A stretch of 15,796 nucleotides of DNA, from the NCBI GenBank assembly GCA_050261415.1, contig JBLNDG010000070.1:1-15796 (forward strand). The letters run 5' to 3'. The DNA is from JBLNDG01 sp050261415 (lineage in GTDB: Bacteria; Bacillota; Clostridia; Lutisporales; Lutisporaceae). This document shows, one piece after another, positions 1 to 6,416 of this stretch; position 1 is the first letter of the stretch, and each line of letters opens with the position of its first letter. Under the pieces are notes generated by a model. It made no database searches. It saw nothing but the letters and a program-made list of their open reading frames with translations, and was not told the DNA's origin. Position numbers and translations under genes: made by a program.

Positions 1-115
1 TGGGGAAAGCTACAGGTTTAAGCAGGCTCTTTCGAAGCATACAGATGTAGACTAATTTTTTTATGAATTGGTGGCCTAATTTTACTCCGGTAACTGGTCT
101 AAATTTTTATTGACA
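1..115 (+). mobile_element. Right end of an IS21-family insertion sequence
   Basis: The body of the element lies to the left of the window. After the end of istB there are three spaced repeats built on CTAA-T-run (CTAA at 52, 76 and 99, so 23-24 bp apart), in the local contexts GACTAATTTTT, GGCCTAATTTTA and GGTCTAAATTTTT. The boundary is placed after TTGACA at 110-115, which read outward-in starts TGTCAATAAAAATTTAGACC. Several subterminal repeats and TG...CA-type tips are known for IS21 ends, where they bind the IstA transposase. The matching left end and target duplication are outside the window, so the exact boundary is inferred. Confidence 0.7.
2..55 (+). CDS. istB: IstB-like ATPase, C-terminal tail (partial)
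   Basis: Only the last 17 codons and the TAA stop are present; the gene enters from the left in the frame starting at base 2. The tail reads GESYRFKQALSKHTDVD, and GESYRFK is typical of the C-terminus of IS21 IstB proteins, the AAA+ helper ATPase of the IstA transposase. The stop codon lies inside the first CTAA terminal repeat, which is where IS21 elements normally end. The identification rests on this short tail plus the terminal repeats directly after it. Confidence 0.65.
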   Translation, partial: GESYRFKQALSKHTDVD

Positions 116-139
116 TTAACAAAATTCGATAATCTATAG

Positions 140-168
140 GACTCCCTATGAAAGTGGAGGTCTTTTTT
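140..168 (+). terminator. Weak Rho-independent terminator candidate
   Basis: GACTCC (140-145) pairs with GGAGGTC (156-162) with one bulged G, a 10-nt loop, and a run of six T directly after it (163-168). It lies just outside the IS21 end, so it may have terminated a gene interrupted or displaced by that insertion. The stem is short, so confidence is moderate. Confidence 0.4.
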
Positions 169-197
169 ATAACCAAATAAAAGTTCTTTTGGTTATA
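168..197. promoter_or_regulatory. 10-bp inverted repeat upstream of the stalk-domain gene
   Basis: TATAACCAAA (168-177) and TTTGGTTATA (188-197) are perfect inverted repeats separated by 10 bp. They lie 44-73 bp upstream of the first possible start of the next gene. This could be an operator for a dimeric regulator or an mRNA hairpin. No protein can be assigned. Confidence 0.4.
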
Positions 198-249
198 TGG
201 CAAATAAAACAGTAAAATCTGCAAAAAGGAGAAGAGGAGTGTGATACAC

Positions 250-1365
250 GTGAAAAAGAAAATTATGAGCGAGGTTCTCGCTCTGTTCATGGTCTGTACG
301 GTGATGTTCTCGGCAGCTAATATTACGGTTGCCAGTGCAGCTGATGAACAGATGACTTTAAAGTATACCGATTGGTTCTTTAATGAGGATTTCACAAAAG
401 TCAATATTGCTGGGAAATGGTATCCGAACTATATTACAATTACCCGTGAGGATGAAAGTATTTATAATACTGGAGAAACAAATGGCAATTTGCGACTCAC
501 AAGTACATGGGCTGATTACTTGACAACACCATTTCTACAAAAGAAGTATACCGTGGATGAATACTATGAGAGAGAAAAGGCAGAGATGGGCAAATTTGAA
601 TTTGGTTCAGCTGCTTTTTTCTATCCTAAAAAGGAAGTTGTTTATCTGAATTGGATGCCATGGCAAGATTGCATTTATAAAGACTATTACATACAGGCTA
701 TGAAGGATAACGGAAAAGAAGAATACCTTAATATAATCGGTGAAGATAAGAAATATAACGGATTAGCTGCTGGAATTTTTGAGGATAAATTGAGCTTTGA
801 GGATGCCAAAGCCAAATATAACATCGATAAAATGCCTATTTATGTATTCAAAAGCTTCCTGATTAAAAATTATCGAGAATATTATGAATTAACAGATGGT
901 GAAAAGATTGAGTTTAAACAGACCGAGGACAAATTTGCGTCTTTAGATGATCTTAAAAAATATATTAAAGAAAAGTCGATAATTACGGTTACTTTGCATC
1001 TTCAAAGCAAGCAGATGGAAATAAACCAAGCGGGAATAACTACAAATGTGATACTGGATACAGCTCCTGTTGCTCCAAATGGTACAACTCTGGTTCCAGT
1101 AAGGGCAATTTCCGAAGCATTTGGCTCCACGGTCGAATGGGATGGGGTTAACCAAAATGTTACCATAAAAAAAGGGGAAACCGTAATCAAACTTAAGCTT
1201 GGCTCCAAGATAGCGTATGTCAACGGAAATACCATCGAAATGCTCGAAGCAGCACAAATAATCAATGGAAGAACTGTAGTTCCGCTGCGGTTTGTTAGTG
1301 AAAACATGGGGTACTCGGTAGAGTGGCACGCAGAATCCCAAGAAATAATGATATATAACAAATAG
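250..1365 (+). CDS. Secreted protein with C-terminal Cu-amine-oxidase-N 'stalk' domain
   Basis: GTG 250 is chosen because it begins directly with VKKK; GTG 241 is in frame and also has an AAGGAG site, so it cannot be excluded. Numbering from 241 (374 aa), residues 4-33 form a signal peptide: a Lys-rich start, a hydrophobic core and an Ala-x-Ala site before ADEQ. Residues 35-250 match no family I recognise. Residues 253-372 are a Cu-amine-oxidase N-terminal-like (stalk) domain with its paired signatures LVPVRAISEAFGSTVEW (284-300) and VVPLRFVSENMGYSVEW (346-362). This domain is common on exported proteins of Paenibacillus and clostridia and is not itself a catalytic amine oxidase; it is thought to act in surface attachment or protein contacts. 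The Sel1-repeat gene follows after 13 bp, so the two probably form one operon. Confidence 0.85.
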   Translation: MKKKIMSEVLALFMVCTVMFSAANITVASAADEQMTLKYTDWFFNEDFTKVNIAGKWYPNYITITREDESIYNTGETNGNLRLTSTWADYLTTPFLQKKYTVDEYYEREKAEMGKFEFGSAAFFYPKKEVVYLNWMPWQDCIYKDYYIQAMKDNGKEEYLNIIGEDKKYNGLAAGIFEDKLSFEDAKAKYNIDKMPIYVFKSFLIKNYREYYELTDGEKIEFKQTEDKFASLDDLKKYIKEKSIITVTLHLQSKQMEINQAGITTNVILDTAPVAPNGTTLVPVRAISEAFGSTVEWDGVNQNVTIKKGETVIKLKLGSKIAYVNGNTIEMLEAAQIINGRTVVPLRFVSENMGYSVEWHAESQEIMIYNK

Positions 1366-1378
1366 TGAGGATACATAC

Positions 1379-3118
1379 ATGATTAACAATGGGATAACTG
1401 AAACTTCAATTATAGAAAATAAGAAAAAACGCAGCATCACGAAAATTATTGTTTCACCTGTACTGATATTGATAATTATTGTTTTGATATTCCTTTTCTA
1501 TAATGGCAGGGCTTTTGAGTTCATTGCAGATGGGTATTATAAAGACCATAAGTTTTCAGAGTCAGCACTTTATTATGAGAAAGCTGCAAGCTTGGGCAAT
1601 AGTAAGGCACAGACCAGATTAGGAATGCTTTATGAATTTGGTGCAGGTGTCGATGTTGACATTGAAAAAACACTAAAATTTTATACTGAAGCAGCAAATA
1701 AAGGGGATGCAGAAGCACAAAATAGACTCGGAGATATTTACGATAGTTACGAAGGATTTCCAGTTGATTATAACAAAGCATTCCAACTATTCTCAAAGGC
1801 TGCAGATAGAAACTATCCTGATGCGATAATGAATCTTGGTTGGATGTATTTAAATGGATATTCGGTTGACTTGGATTACAATAAAGCAAAAGAATTATTT
1901 GAGCAGGCTGCGAAAAAGGGAAGTGCTGCGGCTTATTGCCAGTTAGGGGATATGTATCTTGAGGGCAGAGGAGTTAAAATTGATTTAAAGAAGTATCGAG
2001 AATATTATTCGGAAGCAATTAAGATATATGAAAAACAAGCTTTGGAAGGTGATGCAGAAGCAGAAATAAAATTAGCAAATATTTATTTTTGGGGCAATGG
2101 TGTTGATGTTGATAATGAGAAAGCTAAAGATTACTTTGATAAATTGATGAATGCGGGTATTCCTGCTGGATATAGTGGAATGGCTTTATACAACTATCAA
2201 GGTAGAGGCGGTAAACTTGATCTGCAAAAAGCGGTAGAGTTATATCGTATTGCAGCAGACAAGGGAGCTATTGATGCTCAATGCAGTTTGGCCCAGATGT
2301 TAATTGATGGGAAAGGCTTGGAAAAGGATATTTATAAAGCGATTGAACTTTATCAAAAGGCTTCTGATAGCTACAGCATAACTGCATGGAAGGCATTGGC
2401 AACAATTTACACAAAAGGAGAAGGAATTGAAAAAAATACTTCCTTGGCAGAGAGTTATGAGAAGAAAGTTGTTGACTTCTGTAATAGGTCAGCAGAGCAG
2501 GGAAACGCAGATGCAATGTATCAGTTAGGTAATTTTTATGGCACAAAAGAAAATTTATTCTATGATGCAAAAAAATCAGCGGAATACTACAAAAAATATA
2601 CTAAAAAAAATAATATGCAGATACAGAAAGGATCAGTTGAAGCAATAAACAAGGTGGCAGTTATTTATGATAAAGGCTGGGGTATTAAGGCAGATATACA
2701 AAAAGCTGTAGATTATTATAAACAGGCAGCAGATAAAGGTCATTATATGGCAGCAAAAAACCTTGCGTATAAATATACGGATGCTGGCAGCAAGTTCTAT
2801 AATCCGACTTTGGGCTACAAGTTAATGAAGTATGCGGCAGAGTGTGGGAATGCCGATGCAATGAATAGATTTGGTGTATTGAATTTCAAAGGAGAAGGAA
2901 CAGAAAGCAATACTGTTGAATTCATTAAATGGATCAGCAAGGCTGCGGAGGCAAGCGATGCAAATGCTTTATATAATCTTGGACAGGTATATTATTACGG
3001 TGTGGGAGTTGAGAAGGATGTTATAAAAGCGAGTAATCTTCTTGAGCGGGCTGCAATTTTCGGAAATAAAGATGCTGAAAAATTATATTCTGATATGAAA
3101 AACAAAGGAGAAATATAA
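1379..3118 (+). CDS. Membrane-anchored Sel1-repeat protein
   Basis: The 579-aa protein has a basic segment (KKKR, residues 15-18), a single transmembrane helix at about residues 22-41, then about 13 Sel1-like repeats to the C-terminus. The repeats follow A-x-x-x-LG-x-x-Y-x-x-G-x-GV-x-x-D-x-x-KA-x-x-x-Y-x-x-AA-x-x-G, for example around residues 76-110. Sel1 repeats are TPR-related alpha-alpha solenoids used for protein-protein contacts. The layout suggests a protein tethered in the membrane with an outward-facing solenoid. The start has a GTGAGG site 8 bp upstream, directly after the stop of the stalk-domain gene, so translation is probably coupled. A strong terminator follows at 3201. The partner is unknown. 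Repeats 4, 8 and 9 carry insertions, as is usual in such arrays. Confidence 0.85.
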   Translation: MINNGITETSIIENKKKRSITKIIVSPVLILIIIVLIFLFYNGRAFEFIADGYYKDHKFSESALYYEKAASLGNSKAQTRLGMLYEFGAGVDVDIEKTLKFYTEAANKGDAEAQNRLGDIYDSYEGFPVDYNKAFQLFSKAADRNYPDAIMNLGWMYLNGYSVDLDYNKAKELFEQAAKKGSAAAYCQLGDMYLEGRGVKIDLKKYREYYSEAIKIYEKQALEGDAEAEIKLANIYFWGNGVDVDNEKAKDYFDKLMNAGIPAGYSGMALYNYQGRGGKLDLQKAVELYRIAADKGAIDAQCSLAQMLIDGKGLEKDIYKAIELYQKASDSYSITAWKALATIYTKGEGIEKNTSLAESYEKKVVDFCNRSAEQGNADAMYQLGNFYGTKENLFYDAKKSAEYYKKYTKKNNMQIQKGSVEAINKVAVIYDKGWGIKADIQKAVDYYKQAADKGHYMAAKNLAYKYTDAGSKFYNPTLGYKLMKYAAECGNADAMNRFGVLNFKGEGTESNTVEFIKWISKAAEASDANALYNLGQVYYYGVGVEKDVIKASNLLERAAIFGNKDAEKLYSDMKNKGEI

Positions 3119-3200
3119 TTTATCTATGCTATATGCAATGAGCATACAAAATAATTATGCCAATAGCAGATTTATCATTCGCTAATATCCATATAAAGTA

Positions 3201-3227
3201 AAAGTGATGCTGGCTGCATCACTTTTT
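3201..3227 (+). terminator. Rho-independent terminator after the Sel1-repeat gene
   Basis: AAAGTGATGC (3201-3210) and GCATCACTTT (3216-3225) form a perfect 10-bp stem with a TGGCT loop and a T tail to 3227. It lies only 22 bp before the next GTG start, so it is also in the leader of that gene if transcription reads through. Confidence 0.8.
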
Positions 3228-3249
3228 GTGAAGAAAGAGTGGATATAAA

Positions 3250-3489
3250 GTGAATGAAAAAGTGCTGGATTTACAAGGAATAGGGATACGAATCAGGACA
3301 GAAAGAGAAAAAATTGGATTGACACGAGAACAGTTTGCTGAAGCTGTGGATTTGAGTGCTCTATATATCGGCCAAGTCGAACGTGGACAGAGAACAATGA
3401 GTTTAAATACGTTTGTTCGCATTCTGGAGTGTTTGCATGTAGAACCAGGTGCGATAATCTTTGGCAAAACAAGAGGAGCGAAAGGTTGA
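3250..3489 (+). pseudogene. XRE-family HTH regulator, probably frameshifted near its C-terminus
   Basis: The 79-residue reading frame from GTG 3250 is almost entirely an HTH_3/XRE DNA-binding domain: RIRTEREKIGLTREQFAEAV, then LSALYIGQVERGQRTMS, about residues 12-65. It stops at TGA 3487 shortly after the domain. The reading continues in the +1 frame as a coherent 37-residue tail to 3586. Removing one A from the AAAA run at 3466-3469 would join the two into a single protein of about 111 aa, a usual length for small XRE regulators. The break may be a real mutation, a sequencing error or, less likely, a programmed shift. The ribosome site (around AAGAGTGG) is weak. The gene is isolated between two strong terminators. 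Confidence 0.6.
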
Positions 3490-3586
3490 TACAAGCGTGG
3501 TTCAGGCTTTGCTTGAAAAATGTAACGAGCGAGAAATGAAATTGGCAGAAGAAATGCTGAAACTTCTTTTAACCTATGTTAAATGA
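3470..3586 (+). pseudogene. Displaced C-terminal segment of the XRE regulator
   Basis: In the frame one base after the XRE frame, codons from 3470 read QEERKVDTSVVQALLEKCNE (3470-3529) and then a Lys/Glu/Leu-rich helix ending in TYVK before TGA 3584-3586. Amphipathic LLEKC-E-E-LAE-ML-LLL tails of this kind are familiar from the C-termini of clostridial XRE regulators, which is why I read it as part of the upstream gene. An internal GTG at 3497 could start a separate 29-residue peptide, but a broken single gene is the simpler reading. Confidence 0.5.
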
Positions 3587-3587
3587 A

Positions 3588-3627
3588 AAAATCTCGATGC
3601 CTGGCGATTAGGGTATCGGGATTTTTG
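3588..3627 (+). terminator. Strong Rho-independent terminator
   Basis: A 14-bp stem pairs AAAATCTCGATGCC (3588-3601) with GGTATCGGGATTTT (3612-3625), with two G-T pairs, a 10-nt loop and a T run ending at 3626. It lies two bases after the stop of the displaced XRE segment. This supports the view that the original gene ended at 3586 and not at 3489. Confidence 0.85.
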
Positions 3628-3753
3628 CTTTATAGGGGCTGCTTCAATTGTGAAGGTAAGGTTGTTTTGTTTATTTGAGTACTGGATGAATATAAGGAAG
3701 GATGCGGACTCCTACGGTTTAATGGATAACATGAATATTCATTGGAACATAAG

Positions 3754-4045
3754 CTTAAGCATATGCTAAAGCCATATCAATAGCCATATCAATAGCCATA
3801 TCCTCAAGCAGACGGATGTATCCTTAAGCTATATCTTGATCCCAGCATAGTAGAAACTCCCGAATTCTTTTTATATACATACAGAATGCGGGAGTTTGTG
3901 GCCGTAATGGGATTGCTCAAGATATGCTGAAGCATCCATTTATGCGTTGAATGGAAAGTATGGCGGCCACATCATTTATGCTGGGCTTTGGGATATGCTC
4001 AAGTATAAGCTTAAGATATGGCTTGAGATATAACTTAAGCATACC
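3754..4045. repeat. Self-complementary 12-bp minisatellite flanking nested inverted repeats
   Basis: The 513-bp gap 3628-4140 holds no credible gene. It contains 12-bp units close to CTTAAGCATATG, which is two hexamer palindromes joined, so the unit is its own reverse complement after a 6-bp rotation. Left units start at 3754, 3766, 3778, 3790 and (degraded) 3802, with another at 3823. Right units start at 3986, 3998, 4010, 4022 and 4034, again at exact 12-bp spacing. Related copies lie at 3916 and 3927. The copies at 3778 and 3790 are identical (CAATAGCCATAT). Possible roles are a recombinase accessory site, a mobile intergenic repeat or a structured RNA; none is proven. Confidence 0.75.
3841..3985. 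repeat. Nested inverted repeats (branched cruciform or RNA fold)
   Basis: The outer arms CCCAGCATA (3841-3849) and TATGCTGGG (3977-3985) enclose two inner hairpins. The first is AAACTCCCG (3854-3862) with CGGGAGTTT (3889-3897), extended by ATTCT (3864-3868) with AGAAT (3883-3887). The second is GTGGCCG (3898-3904) with CGGCCAC (3964-3970), which itself contains ATGCT-GA-AGCAT (3924-3935) and CCATT...AATGG (3936-3954). The result is a multi-branch fold about 145 bp long. The right-hand minisatellite array begins at the base after the outer arm. Confidence 0.7.
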
Positions 4046-4140
4046 AGAGTAGTCCGAATGCTGGTACAAGTAAGTTCAGAAAGGATATTTCACAAATACA
4101 GCAAGAATCAAGAAACCTGAATCAAGCTACACGTTTGTAT

Positions 4141-5016
4141 TTATAAGAGCTTCTGGACAGCTGCAAGCTTATCGGCTCTTGAGGTGCGTACATAAAAACG
4201 AGTGGTGGTTTCCACAGAGCTGTGTCCAGCCAATCTTGATACAGTCGGCAATGGGATACCTTCCTGAATAAGCCTGGTGCAGAAAGTATGTCGGATGACA
4301 TGACTGCTAATTCTATCGACCCCTGCTTCGCCACAGTATTTCTTAAGAATTTTGTCTACGGCTTCTCTCCCAAGCGGACCACGCTGACCGACAAAAACTC
4401 TGTCGGAAGTGTCGGAGCGAATCTGCAAATACGCCTCGATCGCTGATCGAGCCTGTGCGTTGAGCGGGCATTCCCGATACTTGGACCCTTTCCCTTGCCT
4501 TATGACAATGTAACTGAAATTTTGGCTTCCGTTCCTGGAGGTTAAAATTATGTCTGGTACAGTAAGGGATATAAGCTCCGAAACCCGTAGCCCGCAGTTA
4601 TAGAGCAATTCAAAGATTGCGATATCCCGTTTGGAGCCAGCAGCGTAGATTGCTCGCTTGAGCTTATTCAATTCTGTCCGTTCCAGTGTTTTTATTTCTC
4701 TGTCAGAAGGATCAGCCATCAGGAGTCCTGCAATAGGAATGTCCCTACTCACCCCACGCTCGGTCAGAAACAGGTTGAAGCTCTTCAAGGCTGCCATTTT
4801 TCTATTGATGGTGGAAGGCTTACGCTTAAGTACATGAAGCAGATATCCACGGTACTCCCGAGCGTCCTGCTCCAGGACTTGACCATCGAATTTCTTGCCG
4901 TATGTAATTGCGAACCATTCAAGAAATTCATGCACATCCGAGGCAAAACTGCTGACGGTATTCGGACTCTTCTGTGCCATCTTCAGGTGGTTTTCATATT
5001 CGGTCATCCAATCCAA
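4141..5016 (-). CDS. Tyrosine recombinase (XerC/D- and TnpI-like)
   Basis: The 291-aa protein has the size and layout of a simple Xer-type recombinase. An N-terminal SAM-like core-binding domain (about 1-90) is followed by a catalytic domain (about 110-291). The catalytic set is complete: R144 in CGLRVSE, K176/K179 in GKGSKYR, H239 and R242 in HVIRH, H265 in LAGHSS and the nucleophile Y275 in TTRFYVR. The start is taken as TTG (5014-5016) because AGGGG lies 8 bp upstream; the next ATG, 9 bp further in, is spaced less well. It lies downstream of, and on the same strand as, the XRE repressor. The 12-bp repeat array is just past its stop and a small palindrome just before its start. It could integrate or excise an element, or resolve cointegrates as TnpI does in Tn4430; the latter is my inference from the inactive TnsA. 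Confidence 0.9.
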   Translation of the reverse strand: MDWMTEYENHLKMAQKSPNTVSSFASDVHEFLEWFAITYGKKFDGQVLEQDAREYRGYLLHVLKRKPSTINRKMAALKSFNLFLTERGVSRDIPIAGLLMADPSDREIKTLERTELNKLKRAIYAAGSKRDIAIFELLYNCGLRVSELISLTVPDIILTSRNGSQNFSYIVIRQGKGSKYRECPLNAQARSAIEAYLQIRSDTSDRVFVGQRGPLGREAVDKILKKYCGEAGVDRISSHVIRHTFCTRLIQEGIPLPTVSRLAGHSSVETTTRFYVRTSRADKLAAVQKLL

Positions 5017-5076
5017 TTCGATTTCCCCTTTCTACATAATAGGAATGGTTAAGCACACTGACTTCATATTCTCGTC

Positions 5077-5095
5077 ACATAAGATTACATTATGT
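5077..5095. promoter_or_regulatory. Small palindrome upstream of the recombinase gene
   Basis: ACATAA (5077-5082) and TTATGT (5090-5095) are inverted around a 7-bp centre, GATTACA. Arms around a 6-8 bp centre are the layout of Xer-type crossover sites, and the position directly upstream of the recombinase gene matches the internal resolution site of Tn4430. It could equally be an operator. The rest of the 168-bp gap 5017-5184 shows nothing else I can support. Confidence 0.35.
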
Positions 5096-5184
5096 CGCCA
5101 GTTGATAATTTACCGAAACGAAAGTATGCGGGTTTCTGTGCTTCAAAATAAAAATAAGATTCAGAAAACTGGCTACATAAGTTT

Positions 5185-5736
5185 TTAAGGCTGCTTTTCA
5201 GTGTCATCTGTTATAAACGCAAGCTCCAGTAACTTATGCAAATTGTGAAGCATATCGGATGCGGTTGAAGCATGCAAATCAAAAACCTGTTTATTGATGG
5301 CGGTATTTTTGGCTTTTAACGAATGTAGATCGTTAAAGTATACAATCACATCAGAAAGAATCCGAAGGAGATGCCTTAACTCTTTCTCGGTTACTTTTTC
5401 TGATTTAAGTAGATCAATTGAAACTGACAGGTTCTCCAACAAAGAATATGTATTGCTAATATCACCAATGGAAGCATGATCCAACGAACTTAAAAATGCA
5501 CTTAAGTCATTAGTTGTGTTAACTATATTTGAATCTCGTATGTTTGTCCTGCAAAACAGAAAATCCAACGACACATCAAAGTACCTGCTCATCTTATCAA
5601 TTACTTCGTAGGATGGGTAGGCTTTATTCTTTTCATATTTATTAATGGCCCCGTTCGACACTCCGAGTATATCACCAAGCTCTCGCATCGAAAGATTCCG
5701 TTCTTTTCTCAACATATTTATTCTTTCACCAATCAT
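5185..5736 (-). CDS. XRE-family transcriptional repressor
   Basis: This 183-aa protein has an N-terminal HTH_3/XRE domain (about residues 4-60) with RKERNLSMRELGDILGVSNG and the helix-3 segment GAINKYEKNKAYPS. A C-terminal region of about 120 residues is predominantly helical and presumably mediates dimerisation or signal sensing; it has no peptidase motif that would make it LexA/CI-like. The start ATG (5734-5736) has GGGAGG 7 bp upstream. The tyrosine recombinase follows on the same strand after 168 bp, so both probably belong to one transcript. It faces a second XRE gene across a 144-bp intergenic region with overlapping palindromes, the arrangement of a phage-type repressor switch. Direct repression of the divergent promoter is inferred from this layout. 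Confidence 0.85.
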   Translation of the reverse strand: MIGERINMLRKERNLSMRELGDILGVSNGAINKYEKNKAYPSYEVIDKMSRYFDVSLDFLFCRTNIRDSNIVNTTNDLSAFLSSLDHASIGDISNTYSLLENLSVSIDLLKSEKVTEKELRHLLRILSDVIVYFNDLHSLKAKNTAINKQVFDLHASTASDMLHNLHKLLELAFITDDTEKQP

Positions 5737-5757
5737 TTAGCATCCTCCCTTTTTTCG

Positions 5758-5782
5758 AGTATATCATAACTGCTTATATACT
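5758..5782. promoter_or_regulatory. Operator candidate AGTATAT...ATATACT
   Basis: AGTATAT (5758-5764) and ATATACT (5776-5782) form a perfect 7-bp inverted repeat spanning the leftward -10 box. GTATA half-sites recur at 5816-5820 and as GTATAC at 5858-5863, so one XRE protein may bind several positions across the intergenic region. Confidence 0.5.
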
Positions 5783-5792
5783 TAAAGTTCAA
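5763..5792 (-). promoter_or_regulatory. Leftward promoter of the repressor-recombinase unit
   Basis: Read on the minus strand, a TTGAAC -35 (plus-strand 5787-5792) and a TATGAT -10 (5763-5768) are 18 bp apart and sit 27-58 bp before the repressor start. The -35 is part of the left arm of the AAGTTCAA palindrome, and the -10 lies between the arms of a second inverted repeat. Binding at either would be expected to block it. Confidence 0.6.
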
Positions 5793-5812
5793 AATAAAAT
5801 TAAATTGAACTT
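5785..5812. promoter_or_regulatory. Central operator candidate between the divergent promoters
   Basis: AAGTTCAA (5785-5792) and TTGAACTT (5805-5812) form a perfect 8-bp inverted repeat with a 12-bp A/T-only centre. The left arm contains the leftward -35. The right arm overlaps the first two bases of the rightward -35 (TTGACG, 5811-5816). One protein bound here could shut both promoters. Confidence 0.6.
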
Positions 5813-5840
5813 GACGTATAAACTATAGGTATGCTATTGT
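5811..5840 (+). promoter_or_regulatory. Rightward promoter of the XRE-to-tns gene string
   Basis: TTGACG (5811-5816) and TATTGT (5835-5840) are 18 bp apart, and the -10 is preceded by TG one base upstream (extended -10). The first gene starts at 5881. I see no second good promoter before tnsA, so this may drive the transposition genes too, if the hairpin at 7189-7213 lets polymerase through. Confidence 0.6.
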
Positions 5841-5880
5841 ATGAAATAGGAATTAAAGTATACAAAACGGAGGTGATCAC

Positions 5881-6123
5881 ATGGCGTTTGTCAACCATTT
5901 CCCATATATCTATGATGGCGAAAAAATCAAAATGGAGAGAGCAAGGCAAGGAATTAGTCTGCAGGAACTTGCTGATAGAGCGATGCTCGATATCAAGACT
6001 GTATCCAGAATTGAGCATGGCCTTGCAAAACCACGTGCCCAGACGGTAGGCCGAATTTCTGCTGCTCTGGGAAAAGACATAACAGAATTTGTTGTGAAGG
6101 AATCACAGGAGGATTCAGAATGA
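5881..6123 (+). CDS. Small XRE-family DNA-binding protein
   Basis: The 80-aa protein is a single HTH_3/XRE domain (about residues 13-70), with RARQGISLQELADRAMLDIK and the recognition segment KTVSRIEHGLAKPRAQT, and almost nothing beyond it. A nearly perfect ribosome site, GGAGGTGATC (5869-5878), precedes the ATG by a good spacing, so strong translation is expected. It is transcribed away from the larger XRE repressor at 5185-5736 and could play the Cro-like part in a two-repressor switch. Its stop overlaps the next start (ATGA). No signalling domain is present. Function by analogy only. Confidence 0.85.
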   Translation: MAFVNHFPYIYDGEKIKMERARQGISLQELADRAMLDIKTVSRIEHGLAKPRAQTVGRISAALGKDITEFVVKESQEDSE

Positions 6124-6416
6124 AGAAAATAAAAGTTAATCCATTTAAGGATTCGGAACTATTATTGGCATGTAAAGTGATCAAACATGTCTGCAAAGGC
6201 AAAAAAGTTGTCTTGGATGCTACAGGGTGTATAGGGAATATGGTTGCCGTATCCACTATTGCAGAGACGGAAAGGATCTTGAATGCGAATAAGATGAAAT
6301 TGCAGGTTATTCCAGATTCTGATGCGGATATGGAGAGTATGGCAACAAAATGTGGCGAAGAAATCAGAGTGCTTTTTACGCTTATGCTTCATCCAGAATG
6401 CAGGCCAATTGCATGA
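6120..6416 (+). CDS. Unrecognised small protein (98 aa)
   Basis: The gene starts at an ATGA overlap with the preceding stop and has AGGAGG 6 bp upstream; it ends in an ATGA overlap with the next gene, so it is a tightly coupled operon member. I do not recognise the family. The sequence alternates predicted helices and strands (KKVVLDATG, MKLQVIPDSDADMESMATK) and has four cysteines, C18, C25, C37 and C78, without a zinc-motif spacing. The order and a D-x-D-x-E-x-A-like stretch faintly recall HPr-type phosphocarrier folds, but the phospho-histidine motif is absent, so I do not assign it. Confidence 0.7.
   Translation: MKKIKVNPFKDSELLLACKVIKHVCKGKKVVLDATGCIGNMVAVSTIAETERILNANKMKLQVIPDSDADMESMATKCGEEIRVLFTLMLHPECRPIA

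Noticed and set aside
1..115. End of the Tn7-like transposon of this window
   Set aside because: The 23-24 bp repeats looked like TnsB sites, but the orientation puts the element body to the left and the preceding codons read as an IstB tail, so IS21 is the better explanation.
943..1440. Long minus-strand open frames within the stalk-domain gene (and similar ones inside Sel1, tnsB and tnsD genes)
   Set aside because: They lie antisense to well-supported genes, give low-complexity or Cys/Leu-rich translations and lack ribosome sites.
3754..4045. CRISPR array
   Set aside because: The repeats are 12 bp, directly tandem without spacers and degenerate, and no cas gene is present.
6350..6412. Upstream start for the 89-aa gene
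   Set aside because: This stretch lies entirely in the previous gene and lacks a ribosome site; ATG 6413 gives the same ATGA coupling as its neighbour.
6120..6416. HPr-like phosphocarrier protein
   Set aside because: The fold-like pattern is faint and there is no phosphorylatable His motif; left unassigned.
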